Part shown: in pieces, positions 26,591-35,690 of the stretch | How the letters are laid out: each line of letters starts with the position of its first letter | Numbering within the stretch: position 1 is the stretch's first letter | DNA from: Nocardioides sp. JS614 | Lineage (GTDB): Bacteria > Actinomycetota > Actinomycetes > Propionibacteriales > Nocardioidaceae | NCBI RefSeq assembly: GCF_000015265.1 | Contig: NC_008699.1 | Coordinates: forward strand, 1,674,001-1,738,000 | Length of the DNA: 64,000 nucleotides | Direction of reading: 5' to 3' | The notes under the pieces: model-generated | Database searches by the model: none | What the model was told of the DNA's origin: nothing | The model's input: only the letters and a program-made list of their open reading frames with translations | Translations under genes and position numbers: made by a program

Positions 26591-28201
26591 TCATCGGGCG
26601 CAGAGCGCGGGACTCGGAACCCGGGCCAGGACTCGTGCGGCAGTGTCACGAAGCCAGACCTGGTGACCGCAGATGATGGCTGCGACGTGGTAGTGCTGCT
26701 GCAGGGCGGAATCCAGGGCGCCGTTCGCGTCGAGCCCCCAGGCGTGCTCCTGATCCCACTGGAGGAACCAGGTGGGTCCGTCGGCCGCGCGGAGGCGATC
26801 GCTGAGCAAAACCAGGTTCGGGTCGAGCGTGCGCAAGGGCAGGCTCCACGCATAGGGATAGGCCGGGGCCAGACCCGAGGCCTGGAGCACGTTGGCATGG
26901 GTATAGGCCACGGTCAACGTGTCGCCAGGGCGGGCTGAGTCCGCGATCCATCGGGCGGTCGCCGCCACTGTGCTGGGGGCTCGCACGTCGCGATAGGCCA
27001 CCACCACGGCGGTGCCAGCGGTCAACGCGACCGTCACGACCACGAGGACGCGGAGGATCCGATGTCCCTGCCGCGCTACGGGCGACCCGGCCGTCCCATC
27101 GGGACCCATGGGCGGAGCCGTGACCGTGAGGGCGGCGGCGAGCGAGGTCATGGGGATCAGCGCGATCAGGTAGTGGCTCCAGTAGTTGCCGCCAGCAGCG
27201 ATGCCGGCGAGCGCGGACACGGTCGCGGCGGCGATCGCGAGAGTCAGGGGGTCGGGGCGTCGCAGTCGGCGTACGTTGGTCGCGAAGGCCACGGTCATCA
27301 CCACCAGCAGGCCGCAGAGCACGCCCGCGACGGCGAGGTTGTCGAGCCGCGTCAGCGGAGCGTGGAACGACCACGACGCCATCACGGCCGCAGCGTCGGC
27401 GCGGAAGCCGTACATCGCGTACAGCATCGCGCCGAGACGGTGCTGGGCGCTCGCCCACCACAGCACAGTCCCGGCCGCGGTGAGCGCACCAAGGGTGAAC
27501 CACCCTGCCACCTTCACCGCATCAACCCGGCGCCGACGGCTCGTCACGGCGGTGCCGGTCAGCAGCACGGCCGCGAAGACCAGGGCATCAAGGAAGTTCT
27601 GCTTGGTCAGCACCGCCGCCAACGCCATGCCTCCGGCGAGAAGACCCAGCGCCCGCGAGTGCCGCGGCCGATGCGCGCCGTACAGGGCGTGCATCGTCGC
27701 CGCCACCGAGGTCATCACCGCCGCCGACGCGACGAGCTCGCCGTTGAGCTGCTGGGCGCCAATGAGGGGACTGCAAGCGAACGCGAAGGCGGTCCAGGCA
27801 CCCCAGCCCGAGGCCCGCCGTCGCACCGCCGCGGCCGCCCAGCCCGCGGCGGCCACCAGCGCGACCGCGACGGCCAGGGCGACGATTCGCGCGCCGTAGG
27901 GACCCAGGTGCGCGGCCAACGCGAGCACCGCGATCAGGCCCGGAGGGCGGTCCACCCACAGCGGTCCGTACAGGTACCGACCCGGAACGCCCCAGTGCTG
28001 GGCGACCGCGAGGAAGCCGCCCTCGTCGTCACCCAGCCGCGTGCTGAGGAACATCGCATGCGCCACAGCAGTCGCCAGGCAGGCGGCCGCCACCGGATGG
28101 GTTCGAACCCAGTTCACCGGGGAGGGGTGCCGCCCCGACCCCCGCATCGGCAGATCCGCCGGCGCGGTGACGGCATCGCTTCGCGAGAGCTCTGTGGTCA
28201 T
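26591..28201 (-). CDS. GT39-type (GT-C fold) polyprenol-sugar glycosyltransferase
   Basis: A 536-residue protein with 10 or more membrane segments. The first lumenal loop carries GDDEGGFLAVAQHW, matching the conserved acidic pair used by ArnT/PMT-type enzymes. VDRPPGLIAV and a later NYWSHYLIALIP are typical of the family. The C-terminal domain is extracytoplasmic. It probably transfers a sugar from polyprenyl phosphate to an envelope acceptor. It is the last gene of the operon GT2-phosphoesterase-GT39, and GT2 would make its donor. Confidence 0.85.
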   Translation of the reverse strand: MTTELSRSDAVTAPADLPMRGSGRHPSPVNWVRTHPVAAACLATAVAHAMFLSTRLGDDEGGFLAVAQHWGVPGRYLYGPLWVDRPPGLIAVLALAAHLGPYGARIVALAVAVALVAAAGWAAAAVRRRASGWGAWTAFAFACSPLIGAQQLNGELVASAAVMTSVAATMHALYGAHRPRHSRALGLLAGGMALAAVLTKQNFLDALVFAAVLLTGTAVTSRRRRVDAVKVAGWFTLGALTAAGTVLWWASAQHRLGAMLYAMYGFRADAAAVMASWSFHAPLTRLDNLAVAGVLCGLLVVMTVAFATNVRRLRRPDPLTLAIAAATVSALAGIAAGGNYWSHYLIALIPMTSLAAALTVTAPPMGPDGTAGSPVARQGHRILRVLVVVTVALTAGTAVVVAYRDVRAPSTVAATARWIADSARPGDTLTVAYTHANVLQASGLAPAYPYAWSLPLRTLDPNLVLLSDRLRAADGPTWFLQWDQEHAWGLDANGALDSALQQHYHVAAIICGHQVWLRDTAARVLARVPSPALCAR

Positions 28202-28210
28202 GTCATGTCA

Positions 28211-29239
28211 CTAGGGGGCCGTCTTCAGCCCGAAGGCGCTGAGCAGGGAGGGGGCGCCGGCGGCCTGGTTCAACGGGGCGCTGCCGCTGACCTCCGAGAG
28301 CGACCGGGACAACGAGAGATGGTTCAGCGGCTCGGTCACGACCTTGCCGTGAAGGGCGGGGTTGGCCACCAGGGTCAAGACGTTGTTGCCGTGGTGGCGG
28401 TCGTCCTCGTCCGCGGTCACCACGATGGCCAGGTGACCGGACTTCCAGTCGGGTCCCTCCGTCAGCGGGGTGATCTGCTTGGACAGCCAGGCATCCGCTG
28501 AGGCCAGGGAGCAGTCGTGGGCGTCGTTGCACAGGTCCGGGATCACCAGCGACACCGTCGGGAGTCGGCCGCTGGTGGTCGCCGACGGCAGGGCGTCGAG
28601 GGCGACGTCGTACTGCTGGCACAGGCTGCGCTCGTCCACGAAGTAGGTCCACGGGTTGTGCCTGACGGCGTAACGGGTTCCGCCGTTGGTCAAGGCGCAA
28701 TTCTCGGGCATCCCCTCGGCGTACACCGCCGCCGTGTGGCCCGCGCGCACCGCCTTTCCGAGCACGGTCGGGCCACGCAGGACATGGGCCTCGGGGTTGC
28801 GGTCATCGGTCACCCCCTGGGTCGACCCGCTCACGATCGCGAGGTAGTTGGGCAGCGACGGGTGGGTCATCGCGGTGTAGCCGGTGGCATGACCGTAGGT
28901 CGTCGCCAACGCGTAGGTGAACGGCATCCGGTCACGCATCTGGTCCAGCGAGTGGTTCTCCACGATGAACACCACGACCTTGCTCACCCTCGACGCGTGT
29001 CCCGTTGTTGCCGGGGCTGGCGACCTCGTCACCCTCGGGGACCTCGTCGGGGGAGGGGACATCGTTGCGCTGGGGCTGATCGCCAGAGACAAGGGCGCGT
29101 TCGTCGCCTCAGCCGATGGCTGGGGCGAGCCCGTGTTTCCCGCGCACCCCGCAACCAGCAGAGCCGCTACGCTCACCCGCCCGATCGATCCCCCGAGTCT
29201 GCGCAGCCGGCCAGACCGGACGCCACCTCGACCCGTCAT
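28211..29239 (-). CDS. Secreted lipoprotein phosphoesterase (phospholipase C/acid phosphatase family)
   Basis: A 342-residue protein. A basic N-terminus and hydrophobic stretch end in a lipobox (LLVAGC), then a Ser/Pro/Thr-rich spacer of about 45 residues. The phosphoesterase domain starts KVVVFIVENHSLDQM and continues with MTHPSLPNYLAIVSGST, YAEGMPENC and IVVTADEDD, which match PF04185-type enzymes with metal-site residues. It acts outside the membrane on an unknown phosphate ester. Its start overlaps the GT2 stop by 4 nt and it lies 9 bp before GT39. Confidence 0.88.
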   Translation of the reverse strand: MTGRGGVRSGRLRRLGGSIGRVSVAALLVAGCAGNTGSPQPSAEATNAPLSLAISPSATMSPPPTRSPRVTRSPAPATTGHASRVSKVVVFIVENHSLDQMRDRMPFTYALATTYGHATGYTAMTHPSLPNYLAIVSGSTQGVTDDRNPEAHVLRGPTVLGKAVRAGHTAAVYAEGMPENCALTNGGTRYAVRHNPWTYFVDERSLCQQYDVALDALPSATTSGRLPTVSLVIPDLCNDAHDCSLASADAWLSKQITPLTEGPDWKSGHLAIVVTADEDDRHHGNNVLTLVANPALHGKVVTEPLNHLSLSRSLSEVSGSAPLNQAAGAPSLLSAFGLKTAP

Positions 29240-30081
29240 CGCCCTGCCACCGCATGCGGCACCTGCCCACGGCGCGTGTCCCGGCCGCCCCGGTAATCCC
29301 GGACACGCCAGAGCAGCACCCTGACCATGGCCTCGAGGACGATGCGGGCCGACATCTTCGACGCCCCCCGGGCACGGTCCACGAACGTGATCGGGACCTC
29401 GCCGACCCGCAGACCCTGACCCACCGCACGCCAGGTGTTCTCGACCTGGAAGCAGTAGCCGTTGGACTCCGAGCTCACCGCACCGATCCTGGCCAGCGCC
29501 TCGGACCGGAAGGCCTTGAACCCGGCCGTCGCGTCACGAACCGGCAGGTCCAGTACAACGCGGACGTACAGGTTGCCGCCGCGGGAGATCAGCCGACGTA
29601 ATACCGGCCAGTTCCGGACCGCGCCGCCGGGCACATAGCGCGAGCCCACCACGACATCGAAGTGGGCGAGCCCCTTCAGGAGTGCCGGGATCCGCTCGGG
29701 CGGGTGAGAGAAATCGGCGTCCATCTGCACGACCGCTGCGTACCCACGGCTCAACGCCCACCGAAAGCCAGCCCGGTACGCCGGCCCCAGACCCGCCTTC
29801 GCCGGCCGGTCCAGCACGTGCACCCGATCCCCGAAGGCCGGGTGCGCCCGGACGATGCCAGCCGTGCCGTCGGGGCTGCTGTCGTCCACCACCAGCACAT
29901 CGGCCGAGGTTGAAGCGAGCACACCGTCGATCAGCGACCCGATGTTCTCGGCCTCGTCGTAGGTCGGCACCACGACCAGCTCACTCCCCGGACCACCTGA
30001 CGCCGAGGGAGCCTGAACGGCTTCGGCACGAAGGTTCACCGCACACTCGTTCCGCCGCCTCCGGCGCGAGATCACAGGCAT
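29236..30081 (-). CDS. Polyprenol monophosphomannose synthase-like GT2
   Basis: A 281-residue protein if started at ATG 30081; a TTG at 30123 is also open. The GT-A fold shows VVVPTYDEAENI, DVLVVDDSSPDGT, AGLGPAYRAGF and the DxD-type QMDADFSHPP, then VVVGSRYVPGG, typical of Ppm1/DPM1. The likely reaction is GDP-mannose plus polyprenyl phosphate giving polyprenyl-phosphate mannose. There is no C-terminal membrane domain. First gene of an operon with a TTCAGG repeat 24 bp upstream. Confidence 0.88.
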   Translation of the reverse strand: MPVISRRRRRNECAVNLRAEAVQAPSASGGPGSELVVVPTYDEAENIGSLIDGVLASTSADVLVVDDSSPDGTAGIVRAHPAFGDRVHVLDRPAKAGLGPAYRAGFRWALSRGYAAVVQMDADFSHPPERIPALLKGLAHFDVVVGSRYVPGGAVRNWPVLRRLISRGGNLYVRVVLDLPVRDATAGFKAFRSEALARIGAVSSESNGYCFQVENTWRAVGQGLRVGEVPITFVDRARGASKMSARIVLEAMVRVLLWRVRDYRGGRDTRRGQVPHAVAGR

Positions 30082-30104
30082 GCGCTCATGATCAGAGGCC
30101 GTTG

Positions 30105-30120
30105 CTGAACCCAGCCTGAA
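30105..30120 (-). promoter_or_regulatory. TTCAGG-type direct repeat before the GT2 operon
   Basis: On the coding strand TTCAGG-CTGGG-TTCAG, cores 11 bp apart. It is the most symmetrical of the four copies and ends about 24 bp before the preferred start codon. Confidence 0.55.
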
Positions 30121-30200
30121 CAACCGGGATGCTGCTCGTGTGACCGATCATCGCTGGGCGTGCGGGTTGAGACGCGGCAATGCGGCGGGCCCTGCCGACC

Positions 30201-32894
30201 TCAGTCGCGTTCACGCAGATCCGCGACGGTAGTGCTGGCGCTGAGGCGCGAAGCAACGGCGCTGGCTGCCGCGACGGCGGCGAGAGCCGCCACAGCTATG
30301 GACGTCAGGTAGGCCCAGGGGATCGCGAGCGCTGCTGGCGGTGGGTCGAAGACTCCGGAGAGCACCTTGACCAGCATCCGGCTCATTGCCCACCCGATGA
30401 GCCCTCCGGCGGCCAGGCCGATCGCGCTGGTAACGGCGGCTTCGCTGACGGCGAGTTTGACGAGCTGCCGGCGTCGGGCGCCGAGCGCCGAGGCGATGGC
30501 GAAGGTGCGTCGACGTTCGGCGAGTTGTAGGCCGGTGACCAGAGTCGCGGCCGCCAATACGAGGATGGCTGCGAGGGCGAGCTCGACACGGGTGAGTCCG
30601 CGCAGGTCGACTGCGGTCAGGCTGGATCCGATCAGACCGCGGGTCTGGGTGATGTCGGTGACCACGGCCGAGGTGCCCAGCTCCTTGCGCACGCTGGAGG
30701 CGACGGCGCGCTCCTGCCCTGGCGTGGTGTCGATGAGCAAGGTGCTGGTGGAGGGGTCGTGGGTCTGCTGGGCGACGTAGGAGGCGTTGGTCACGAGGAA
30801 GCTGTCCTTGGGGGCGGTCGGGAACTCGTTGGCGACGCCGACATAGGTGAATTGCACCGGCCGCAGGCTCCCGGTCGCGCCGTCGCGCAGCCGCAGGGTG
30901 AGGTGGTCGCCGAGGGCGAGGTTGAAGTCGGTGACGGTCTCGGCGCTGACCAGCACCCCGGAGGGGGTGTCGTGCAGGCGGGTGAGGATCTGGCTGGCGG
31001 TGCCGCCCTGGAAGTAGGCGCTCTGGAGCGTGGTGACCGTGGGAATGGTTTGGGTGTTGATGCCGTAAAGGTCCTGGAGGTCGTTGCCGACGTAGGCGAA
31101 CCGGTGCTGCATCGGTTCGACGTGACGCACGCCGTTCAGCGTGTCGAGCTGTCGTGCGCGGGCGTGCACGGTGGCAGGGTCGGCAGCGGGTCCGGAGGCG
31201 GGGAAGGCCACCTGCACGTCCGCGCCGTTGGTGAGCTGGGCGTCGACCTCGGCCTGCTGGGCGTAGGTGCTGTTGAAGGTGGCGGCGGAGATCGCGAAGG
31301 CGACGGCGAGGGCGAGCAGGGTCGAGGCTCGGGCGATGACTCCTCGGTTGCGGACGATCCCGGCGACAACGGTGGAGGTGATCCGCCGGTTCAGCGGTGA
31401 CAGGGCCTTGGTCAGCGGTCCTCGCCCGTGTCGCAGGAAGAGGGACGCGCCGTCGCGGGTCACGAGATAGGCCCCCATCCACAGGAGGGCGGGGGCGGCG
31501 AAAGCCCAGTAGCTGATCGACAGCTTGGGCACGCCTTCGGGGGCGAGTACGAGGGCGTACTTGTTGCGCGAAGTGGCCCAGAACACCAGTCCGGCTCCCG
31601 CAAGTAGGACCAGGGCGATCGCGAGTCCGGCGTACCGGGGTCGAGCGCCGGCCCGGTCGACCTGGCGCCGGCTGTCGGCGACGGTGAGGGTGCGCAGGTC
31701 TCGTGCGGCGGGCAGAAGGTAGCAGGCTTGGGCGGTGAGGAGACCGACGGTGCCGATGACCACGAGCCACACGACGCCGGCGGTCACCGTCGCGCCGAAG
31801 GTGATGCTGTGCAGGGCGAGTCGGCCGGCGAGCATGGCCACGCCGAGCCCGAGAAGCGTGCCCAGCGCTCCGACACACGCGGCTTCGGCGGCGACGAGGC
31901 TCAGGACCGTCCGGTGCCGAGCGCCTCGCAAACGCAGTAGGGCGAGCTCGGCGCGGCGGCGGTCACCGCTGGAGCCGACCACCACGGCGGTCAGCAGGGC
32001 CGCCAGGATTGCGGCGGGGGCGCCGAGGAACAGGAAGAGGATTTGGGAGTACGCCGCGTCCTCGCGGGCCGCGTCCAGGGCGGCGCCGAGGTTGTTGCCC
32101 ACCTTCACCGAGCCGGCGAGGTCGGCTTCGAGGTTGTTGGCGTCGGCCAGTGTCGCGGCGTAGGCGGACGCGGGGTCTGCGGGCAGGTGGTCCTCCAGCG
32201 CGACATGCAGCTGCACCTTGGGAGTGACACCGGAGGAGGCGGCCAGTCGTTGTGCGACTGCGTCGGGCAGGAGCACCACATTGTCCGGGGGCGCCAGTGG
32301 CTGCGACTGGGGTGGGGCTCCGACCTTCTGGAACAGTGAGTCCGCCTGGGGGAGCTCCACCACGCCGTCGACGGTGACGGTGGCTGGCCGGTCGCCCCAG
32401 AGCAGAGTGATGTCCTGGCCCGGTTTCACGTGCAGGTTCGCGGCGGTCTGTTGCGCGAGGAGCACGCCGGTGTCGGCGCCGACGAGGGTTCTGACCGCAG
32501 CGGGGAAGTCGTGGGTGTAGGTCGTCGGGAGGCCGAGGACGGCGGCCTTGCCGGTCACTTGGCGGGTTCCGTCGGTCGTCGCCTCGATCCCGCGTGCGGT
32601 GAAGAAGTGGACCGGGTCGACCGTGGTCACGTCTCCACGGGCGGTGAGGGTATCGGTGACGCGGGTGGCGTCGGCGGGGTTGTCGAGGGCGACCTGCCAG
32701 TCCACGGCGACGCTGCTGGCCGCACGGGCGGTCATCGTGGCCCGTGAGGCGCTGATGAACATGGCGAGGAACGCCAGGGTGGTGACCGTCAGGACAACCC
32801 CGGCGGTCGCGGCGAGGAAGCGGCCTCGGCGTCGCCGGGTCGAGCCGGAGATCCAAGTCAGGTGCTGGCGCACCCCCTCCCGCACGAGGGTCAT
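30201..32894 (-). CDS. FtsX-like ABC transporter permease
   Basis: An 897-residue permease with two FtsX/MacB-type repeats. Each has a long extracytoplasmic domain after a first membrane segment, followed by membrane clusters (about residues 270-400 and 750-890). It ends VASRLSASTTVADLRERD. Two ATPase genes precede it with 4-nt overlaps. Such transporters expel or sense antimicrobial peptides and lipids, or move lipoproteins. The specific substrate is unknown. It is the last gene of a four-gene leftward operon. Confidence 0.9.
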   Translation of the reverse strand: MTLVREGVRQHLTWISGSTRRRRGRFLAATAGVVLTVTTLAFLAMFISASRATMTARAASSVAVDWQVALDNPADATRVTDTLTARGDVTTVDPVHFFTARGIEATTDGTRQVTGKAAVLGLPTTYTHDFPAAVRTLVGADTGVLLAQQTAANLHVKPGQDITLLWGDRPATVTVDGVVELPQADSLFQKVGAPPQSQPLAPPDNVVLLPDAVAQRLAASSGVTPKVQLHVALEDHLPADPASAYAATLADANNLEADLAGSVKVGNNLGAALDAAREDAAYSQILFLFLGAPAAILAALLTAVVVGSSGDRRRAELALLRLRGARHRTVLSLVAAEAACVGALGTLLGLGVAMLAGRLALHSITFGATVTAGVVWLVVIGTVGLLTAQACYLLPAARDLRTLTVADSRRQVDRAGARPRYAGLAIALVLLAGAGLVFWATSRNKYALVLAPEGVPKLSISYWAFAAPALLWMGAYLVTRDGASLFLRHGRGPLTKALSPLNRRITSTVVAGIVRNRGVIARASTLLALAVAFAISAATFNSTYAQQAEVDAQLTNGADVQVAFPASGPAADPATVHARARQLDTLNGVRHVEPMQHRFAYVGNDLQDLYGINTQTIPTVTTLQSAYFQGGTASQILTRLHDTPSGVLVSAETVTDFNLALGDHLTLRLRDGATGSLRPVQFTYVGVANEFPTAPKDSFLVTNASYVAQQTHDPSTSTLLIDTTPGQERAVASSVRKELGTSAVVTDITQTRGLIGSSLTAVDLRGLTRVELALAAILVLAAATLVTGLQLAERRRTFAIASALGARRRQLVKLAVSEAAVTSAIGLAAGGLIGWAMSRMLVKVLSGVFDPPPAALAIPWAYLTSIAVAALAAVAAASAVASRLSASTTVADLRERD

Positions 32895-33616
32895 CGCGGC
32901 TCCTGCGTCAAGCGACCGTCGAGGATCGGCCAGGTCGTCGCGAGCCGGTCGGCGATGCGAGGGTCGTGGGTGGCGACCAGCAGGGGGGCGCCCAGTTGAT
33001 GGGCGGTATGGAGGAGAAGGTCGGTGACGACCAGTGCGTGGTCGAGGTCGAGCCGTCCGGTGGGCTCGTCGGCGCAGATCAGTCGGGGCCTGCCGGCCAG
33101 GACACGGGCCACGGCCACGCGTTGAGCCTGCCCACCGGAGATCTCCTCCGGCAGGGCACCGGCCAGACCGTCGAGCTCGAGGTCGCGCAGCGCCGCGTGC
33201 GCGAGGTCGCGCGCCACCGCGGTAGGCATTGTCCCCTGCAGCAGCAACGGCAGCTCGACGTTCTCCACCACGGACAGTGCGGGCACGAGGCTCGGCGCCT
33301 GGAACACCACACCGATCTGGTGCCGCACGGGGAGTGATCGGTCCAGTCCGGGCCAGCTGATCTGCCCGGAGGTCGGTGCCACCAGGCCAGCGACGAGGTG
33401 CAGAAGGGTCGACTTGCCTGATCCCGACGGCCCGCAGACGGCGGTCGTGTCGCCCGGCAGGAGGCGAGCTGTCGCCTCCACGAGGGCGTGCACGGCGGCT
33501 TCCCGGCTGCCATAGGTGACCGATACCTCGCTGATCTCGACAACGGCCTCCACTGGAGGCGGAGCCGGGTCGAACGCCGGGCGCCGTGCACTCGGGTTTT
33601 GCGTCGTGGCCCTCAT
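32891..33616 (-). CDS. ABC transporter ATPase (LolD/MacB type), 241 aa
   Basis: Walker A GPSGSGKST, signature SGGQAQRVAVARV, Walker B LICADEPTGRLD and the H-switch in VATHDPRIAD are all present. It has an N-terminal 30-residue proline-rich extension. Overlaps the permease start and the upstream ATPase stop by 4 nt each. Two different ATPases with one permease suggests a heterodimeric motor. Confidence 0.93.
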   Translation of the reverse strand: MRATTQNPSARRPAFDPAPPPVEAVVEISEVSVTYGSREAAVHALVEATARLLPGDTTAVCGPSGSGKSTLLHLVAGLVAPTSGQISWPGLDRSLPVRHQIGVVFQAPSLVPALSVVENVELPLLLQGTMPTAVARDLAHAALRDLELDGLAGALPEEISGGQAQRVAVARVLAGRPRLICADEPTGRLDLDHALVVTDLLLHTAHQLGAPLLVATHDPRIADRLATTWPILDGRLTQEPR

Positions 33617-34356
33617 CGCCCGACGACCTGTCCGTCGTCGAGGCGAACGACGCGGTCGGCCCCGGCCGCGACGGCGTCGCTGTGGCTCGCCACGATCACC
33701 GCGACGCCCTGGCGGGCCACCGACCGCAGGAGTTCAATGAGGGAGGCCTCGGTGTCGGCGTCGAGCTCACCCGTGGGCTCGTCGGCCACCAGGACGAGGG
33801 GAGCGCCGGTGAGGGCGACAGCGAGCGCTGCCCGGGCGGACTCACCTCCCGACAGCTGCTCGGGCCAGGCGTCCAGCCGACCTTCGATCCCGAGACGCGC
33901 CGCCGTTGCTGACCACGACCTCCCGGCCTCGTCATTCGCGGCGAGGGTGGTGTGCCGGCCGGTGCGTGCGAGGTGGGCGGCGAGCCGCAGGTTGTTGCCG
34001 ACGCGAAGGTGGCTGAACAGGTTCCCCGACTGCGCCATCACTCCGACGTAGCGGGCGCGAATGCGGTCCCGGTCGCGCTGGGACCGGTAGTTGATCCGTT
34101 CCCCGGCGATGCGGACGGTCCCGCCGGAAGGCTCGTCCATCCCCGTCAGGCACGCCAGCAGCGTCGACTTGCCCGATCCCGACGGTCCGGCGACGACTAC
34201 GAACTCGCCCGCATCCACGTGGAGGCTCACGCCACGCAGCGCGAGGGTCTCCTCCTCTCCGGATCTGAAGAAGCGGTAGACGTTCTCCGCAGCCACCGCG
34301 TGTGCTTCACGGTCCGGGTCGGCCGGCGGGTGGATGGTGACGCTCGAGCTGGTCAT
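33613..34356 (-). CDS. ABC transporter ATPase, 247 aa
   Basis: Walker A GPSGSGKST, signature LSGGESARAALAVAL (the usual R after Q/E is retained but the motif is less canonical), Walker B LVLVADEPTGELD and H in VASHSDAVAA. It starts 3 bp after the lipoprotein stop. Together with the 241-residue ATPase and the FtsX permease it makes a MacB-like exporter. Confidence 0.93.
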   Translation of the reverse strand: MTSSSVTIHPPADPDREAHAVAAENVYRFFRSGEEETLALRGVSLHVDAGEFVVVAGPSGSGKSTLLACLTGMDEPSGGTVRIAGERINYRSQRDRDRIRARYVGVMAQSGNLFSHLRVGNNLRLAAHLARTGRHTTLAANDEAGRSWSATAARLGIEGRLDAWPEQLSGGESARAALAVALTGAPLVLVADEPTGELDADTEASLIELLRSVARQGVAVIVASHSDAVAAGADRVVRLDDGQVVGR

Positions 34357-34359
34357 GGG

Positions 34360-35016
34360 TCACTTCCAGCGCACCGAGTCGCTGACCAGCCGCCACGGGT
34401 CGACGTTGTCGGCCCCGGTGGGCCCCGCGAGGGTGAGCACCGCCTCGACGCCGTCCTTGAAGTAGACGTACCGTTCGAACGCGTCGGTCACCGTCTTGCC
34501 AGTCACCTCGTCCTTCGGTCCGTCGGCCTTGAAGGTCGCCAGGATGGCGGTGGTCCCGGCGCGGTCGACGCTGGACACCTCACCGCCGGAGAAGTTGCTC
34601 AACGACCTGCGGAGCTGCGGCAGGTCGTCGTTCTTGACCGTGTCCTTAGTGGGCTTCCTGGTAGCGCCGAGCACCTCCAGCTGGATCGTGTTGAGCTTGT
34701 CGGTGAAGCTCACGCCGTTCGCGGTGTCGGACTGCGCCCAGCCTTCGGGAACCTTGATCGTCACCCGCCCCGAGGCGTCGGTGTAGTTCACGAACACCTG
34801 GTCGTCGGGAATGTCACCGGGCGGGCTGTACTCCTTCACCGTCCCCGATCCCGAGCTTGCACCCGAGTTCGACGACGACGACCCTCCGCACCCGGCAAGC
34901 AGCACGGACAGCGCGAGGAGGCACGCGGTGAATGCCGCGGTGGCGGTTGTTGCTCGCCACTGACCACGAGCTGGCGATGACGTGGCAGGGGTCGAGGGGT
35001 ACTGCGATGGGTTCAT
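34360..35016 (-). CDS. Secreted lipoprotein of unknown function
   Basis: A 218-residue protein from ATG 35016. After a short basic region and a hydrophobic segment there is a lipobox LLAGC, then a Ser/Gly-rich linker. The mature part has VTIKVPEGWAQSD and DAFERYVYFKDGVEAVLTL, like PsbP/LpqN-type lipoproteins, with a C-terminal DPWRLVSDSVRWK. It is first in the operon with the FtsX-type transporter and is likely an extracytoplasmic partner or sensor. Confidence 0.8.
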   Translation of the reverse strand: MNPSQYPSTPATSSPARGQWRATTATAAFTACLLALSVLLAGCGGSSSSNSGASSGSGTVKEYSPPGDIPDDQVFVNYTDASGRVTIKVPEGWAQSDTANGVSFTDKLNTIQLEVLGATRKPTKDTVKNDDLPQLRRSLSNFSGGEVSSVDRAGTTAILATFKADGPKDEVTGKTVTDAFERYVYFKDGVEAVLTLAGPTGADNVDPWRLVSDSVRWK

Positions 35017-35195
35017 GGGGTGGGCCTTCGCGCGGTGTGGACCAGAGTCGTTGGGGACTGCTGGATCCATGGTGCGAGGGACCCGCTGTGAACATCCTGA
35101 GAGCGGCGCAGGCTCAAGGCACCGGCGAACCGGTTACCGGCCGAGCCGCGCGCAGAGAACACCGCGCTGAGCGTTTGGTGGTCCATTCAGCACAG

Positions 35196-35229
35196 CAGCA
35201 GGGGTGCGGCCGAAGCCGCACCCCTGCTG
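35196..35229. terminator. Hairpin after the PepSY gene
   Basis: A 15-bp perfect stem (CAGCAGGGGTGCGGC) with a CGAA tetraloop, 13 bp past the end of the leftward PepSY gene. Confidence 0.85.
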
Positions 35230-35242
35230 TCATAGGCGTGGA

Positions 35243-35566
35243 TCAGTTGTCGCCGGAGTCGCTGTCGCCCTCGATGACGACGACCTGGTAGTTCTCGTCC
35301 AGTCGGACGTCGACGGTCGTGCCGTCGGACTTGGTGACCTCGACCTCGTAGGTCGCACCGTTCTCGCTGTCGGTCTCTACGCTGTTCGCGGTCCCGCCGC
35401 CGGTGGCCGCCAGGGCCGCCTCCGTCGCCTTATCGGCCTGCCTCTGGGTGTACTGGTGGCTCGCCGGACCGTCGTCACCGCCGCTGGTTGCGACAGCAAC
35501 ACCACCCCCGGCGACCGCCAGGACGGCACCTACTCCGGCCGCGGCAACAATCGTTCGCTTTCGCAT
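35243..35566 (-). CDS. Secreted PepSY-domain protein
   Basis: A 107-residue protein with a signal peptide (RKRTIVAAAGVGAVLAVAG) and a short PepSY fold: ADKATEAALAATGG, then YEVEVTKSDGTTVDVRL and NYQVVVIEG. GAGGAG lies before the ATG. Small PepSY proteins beside OmpR-type two-component systems are common in actinobacteria and may modulate the sensor or a protease. It is divergent from system 2, with TTCAGG repeats facing both ways in the gap. Confidence 0.88.
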   Translation of the reverse strand: MRKRTIVAAAGVGAVLAVAGGGVAVATSGGDDGPASHQYTQRQADKATEAALAATGGGTANSVETDSENGATYEVEVTKSDGTTVDVRLDENYQVVVIEGDSDSGDN

Positions 35567-35616
35567 GACTCTCCTCTCTCAATCTGCATGGTCGAAACCA
35601 GCCTGCACGAGCCTTG

Positions 35617-35632
35617 CTGAAGCCACCCTGAA
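35617..35632 (-). promoter_or_regulatory. TTCAGG-type direct repeat facing pepSY
   Basis: Coding strand TTCAGG-GTGGC-TTCAG, cores 11 bp apart; forward CTGAAGCCACCCTGAA. A third CTGA core follows at 35637 with a 9-bp step. Confidence 0.55.
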
Positions 35633-35652
35633 GCATCTGAATTTGTTGTGAC

Positions 35653-35668
35653 TTCAGGGAGCGTTCAG
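35653..35668 (+). promoter_or_regulatory. TTCAGG-type direct repeat facing two-component system 2
   Basis: TTCAGGGAGCGTTCAG, cores 11 bp apart, 23 bp before the response regulator start and oriented toward it. Suggests autoregulation of system 2. Confidence 0.55.
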
Positions 35669-35690
35669 CGGCGGCTGAGATGCTGGCCAC

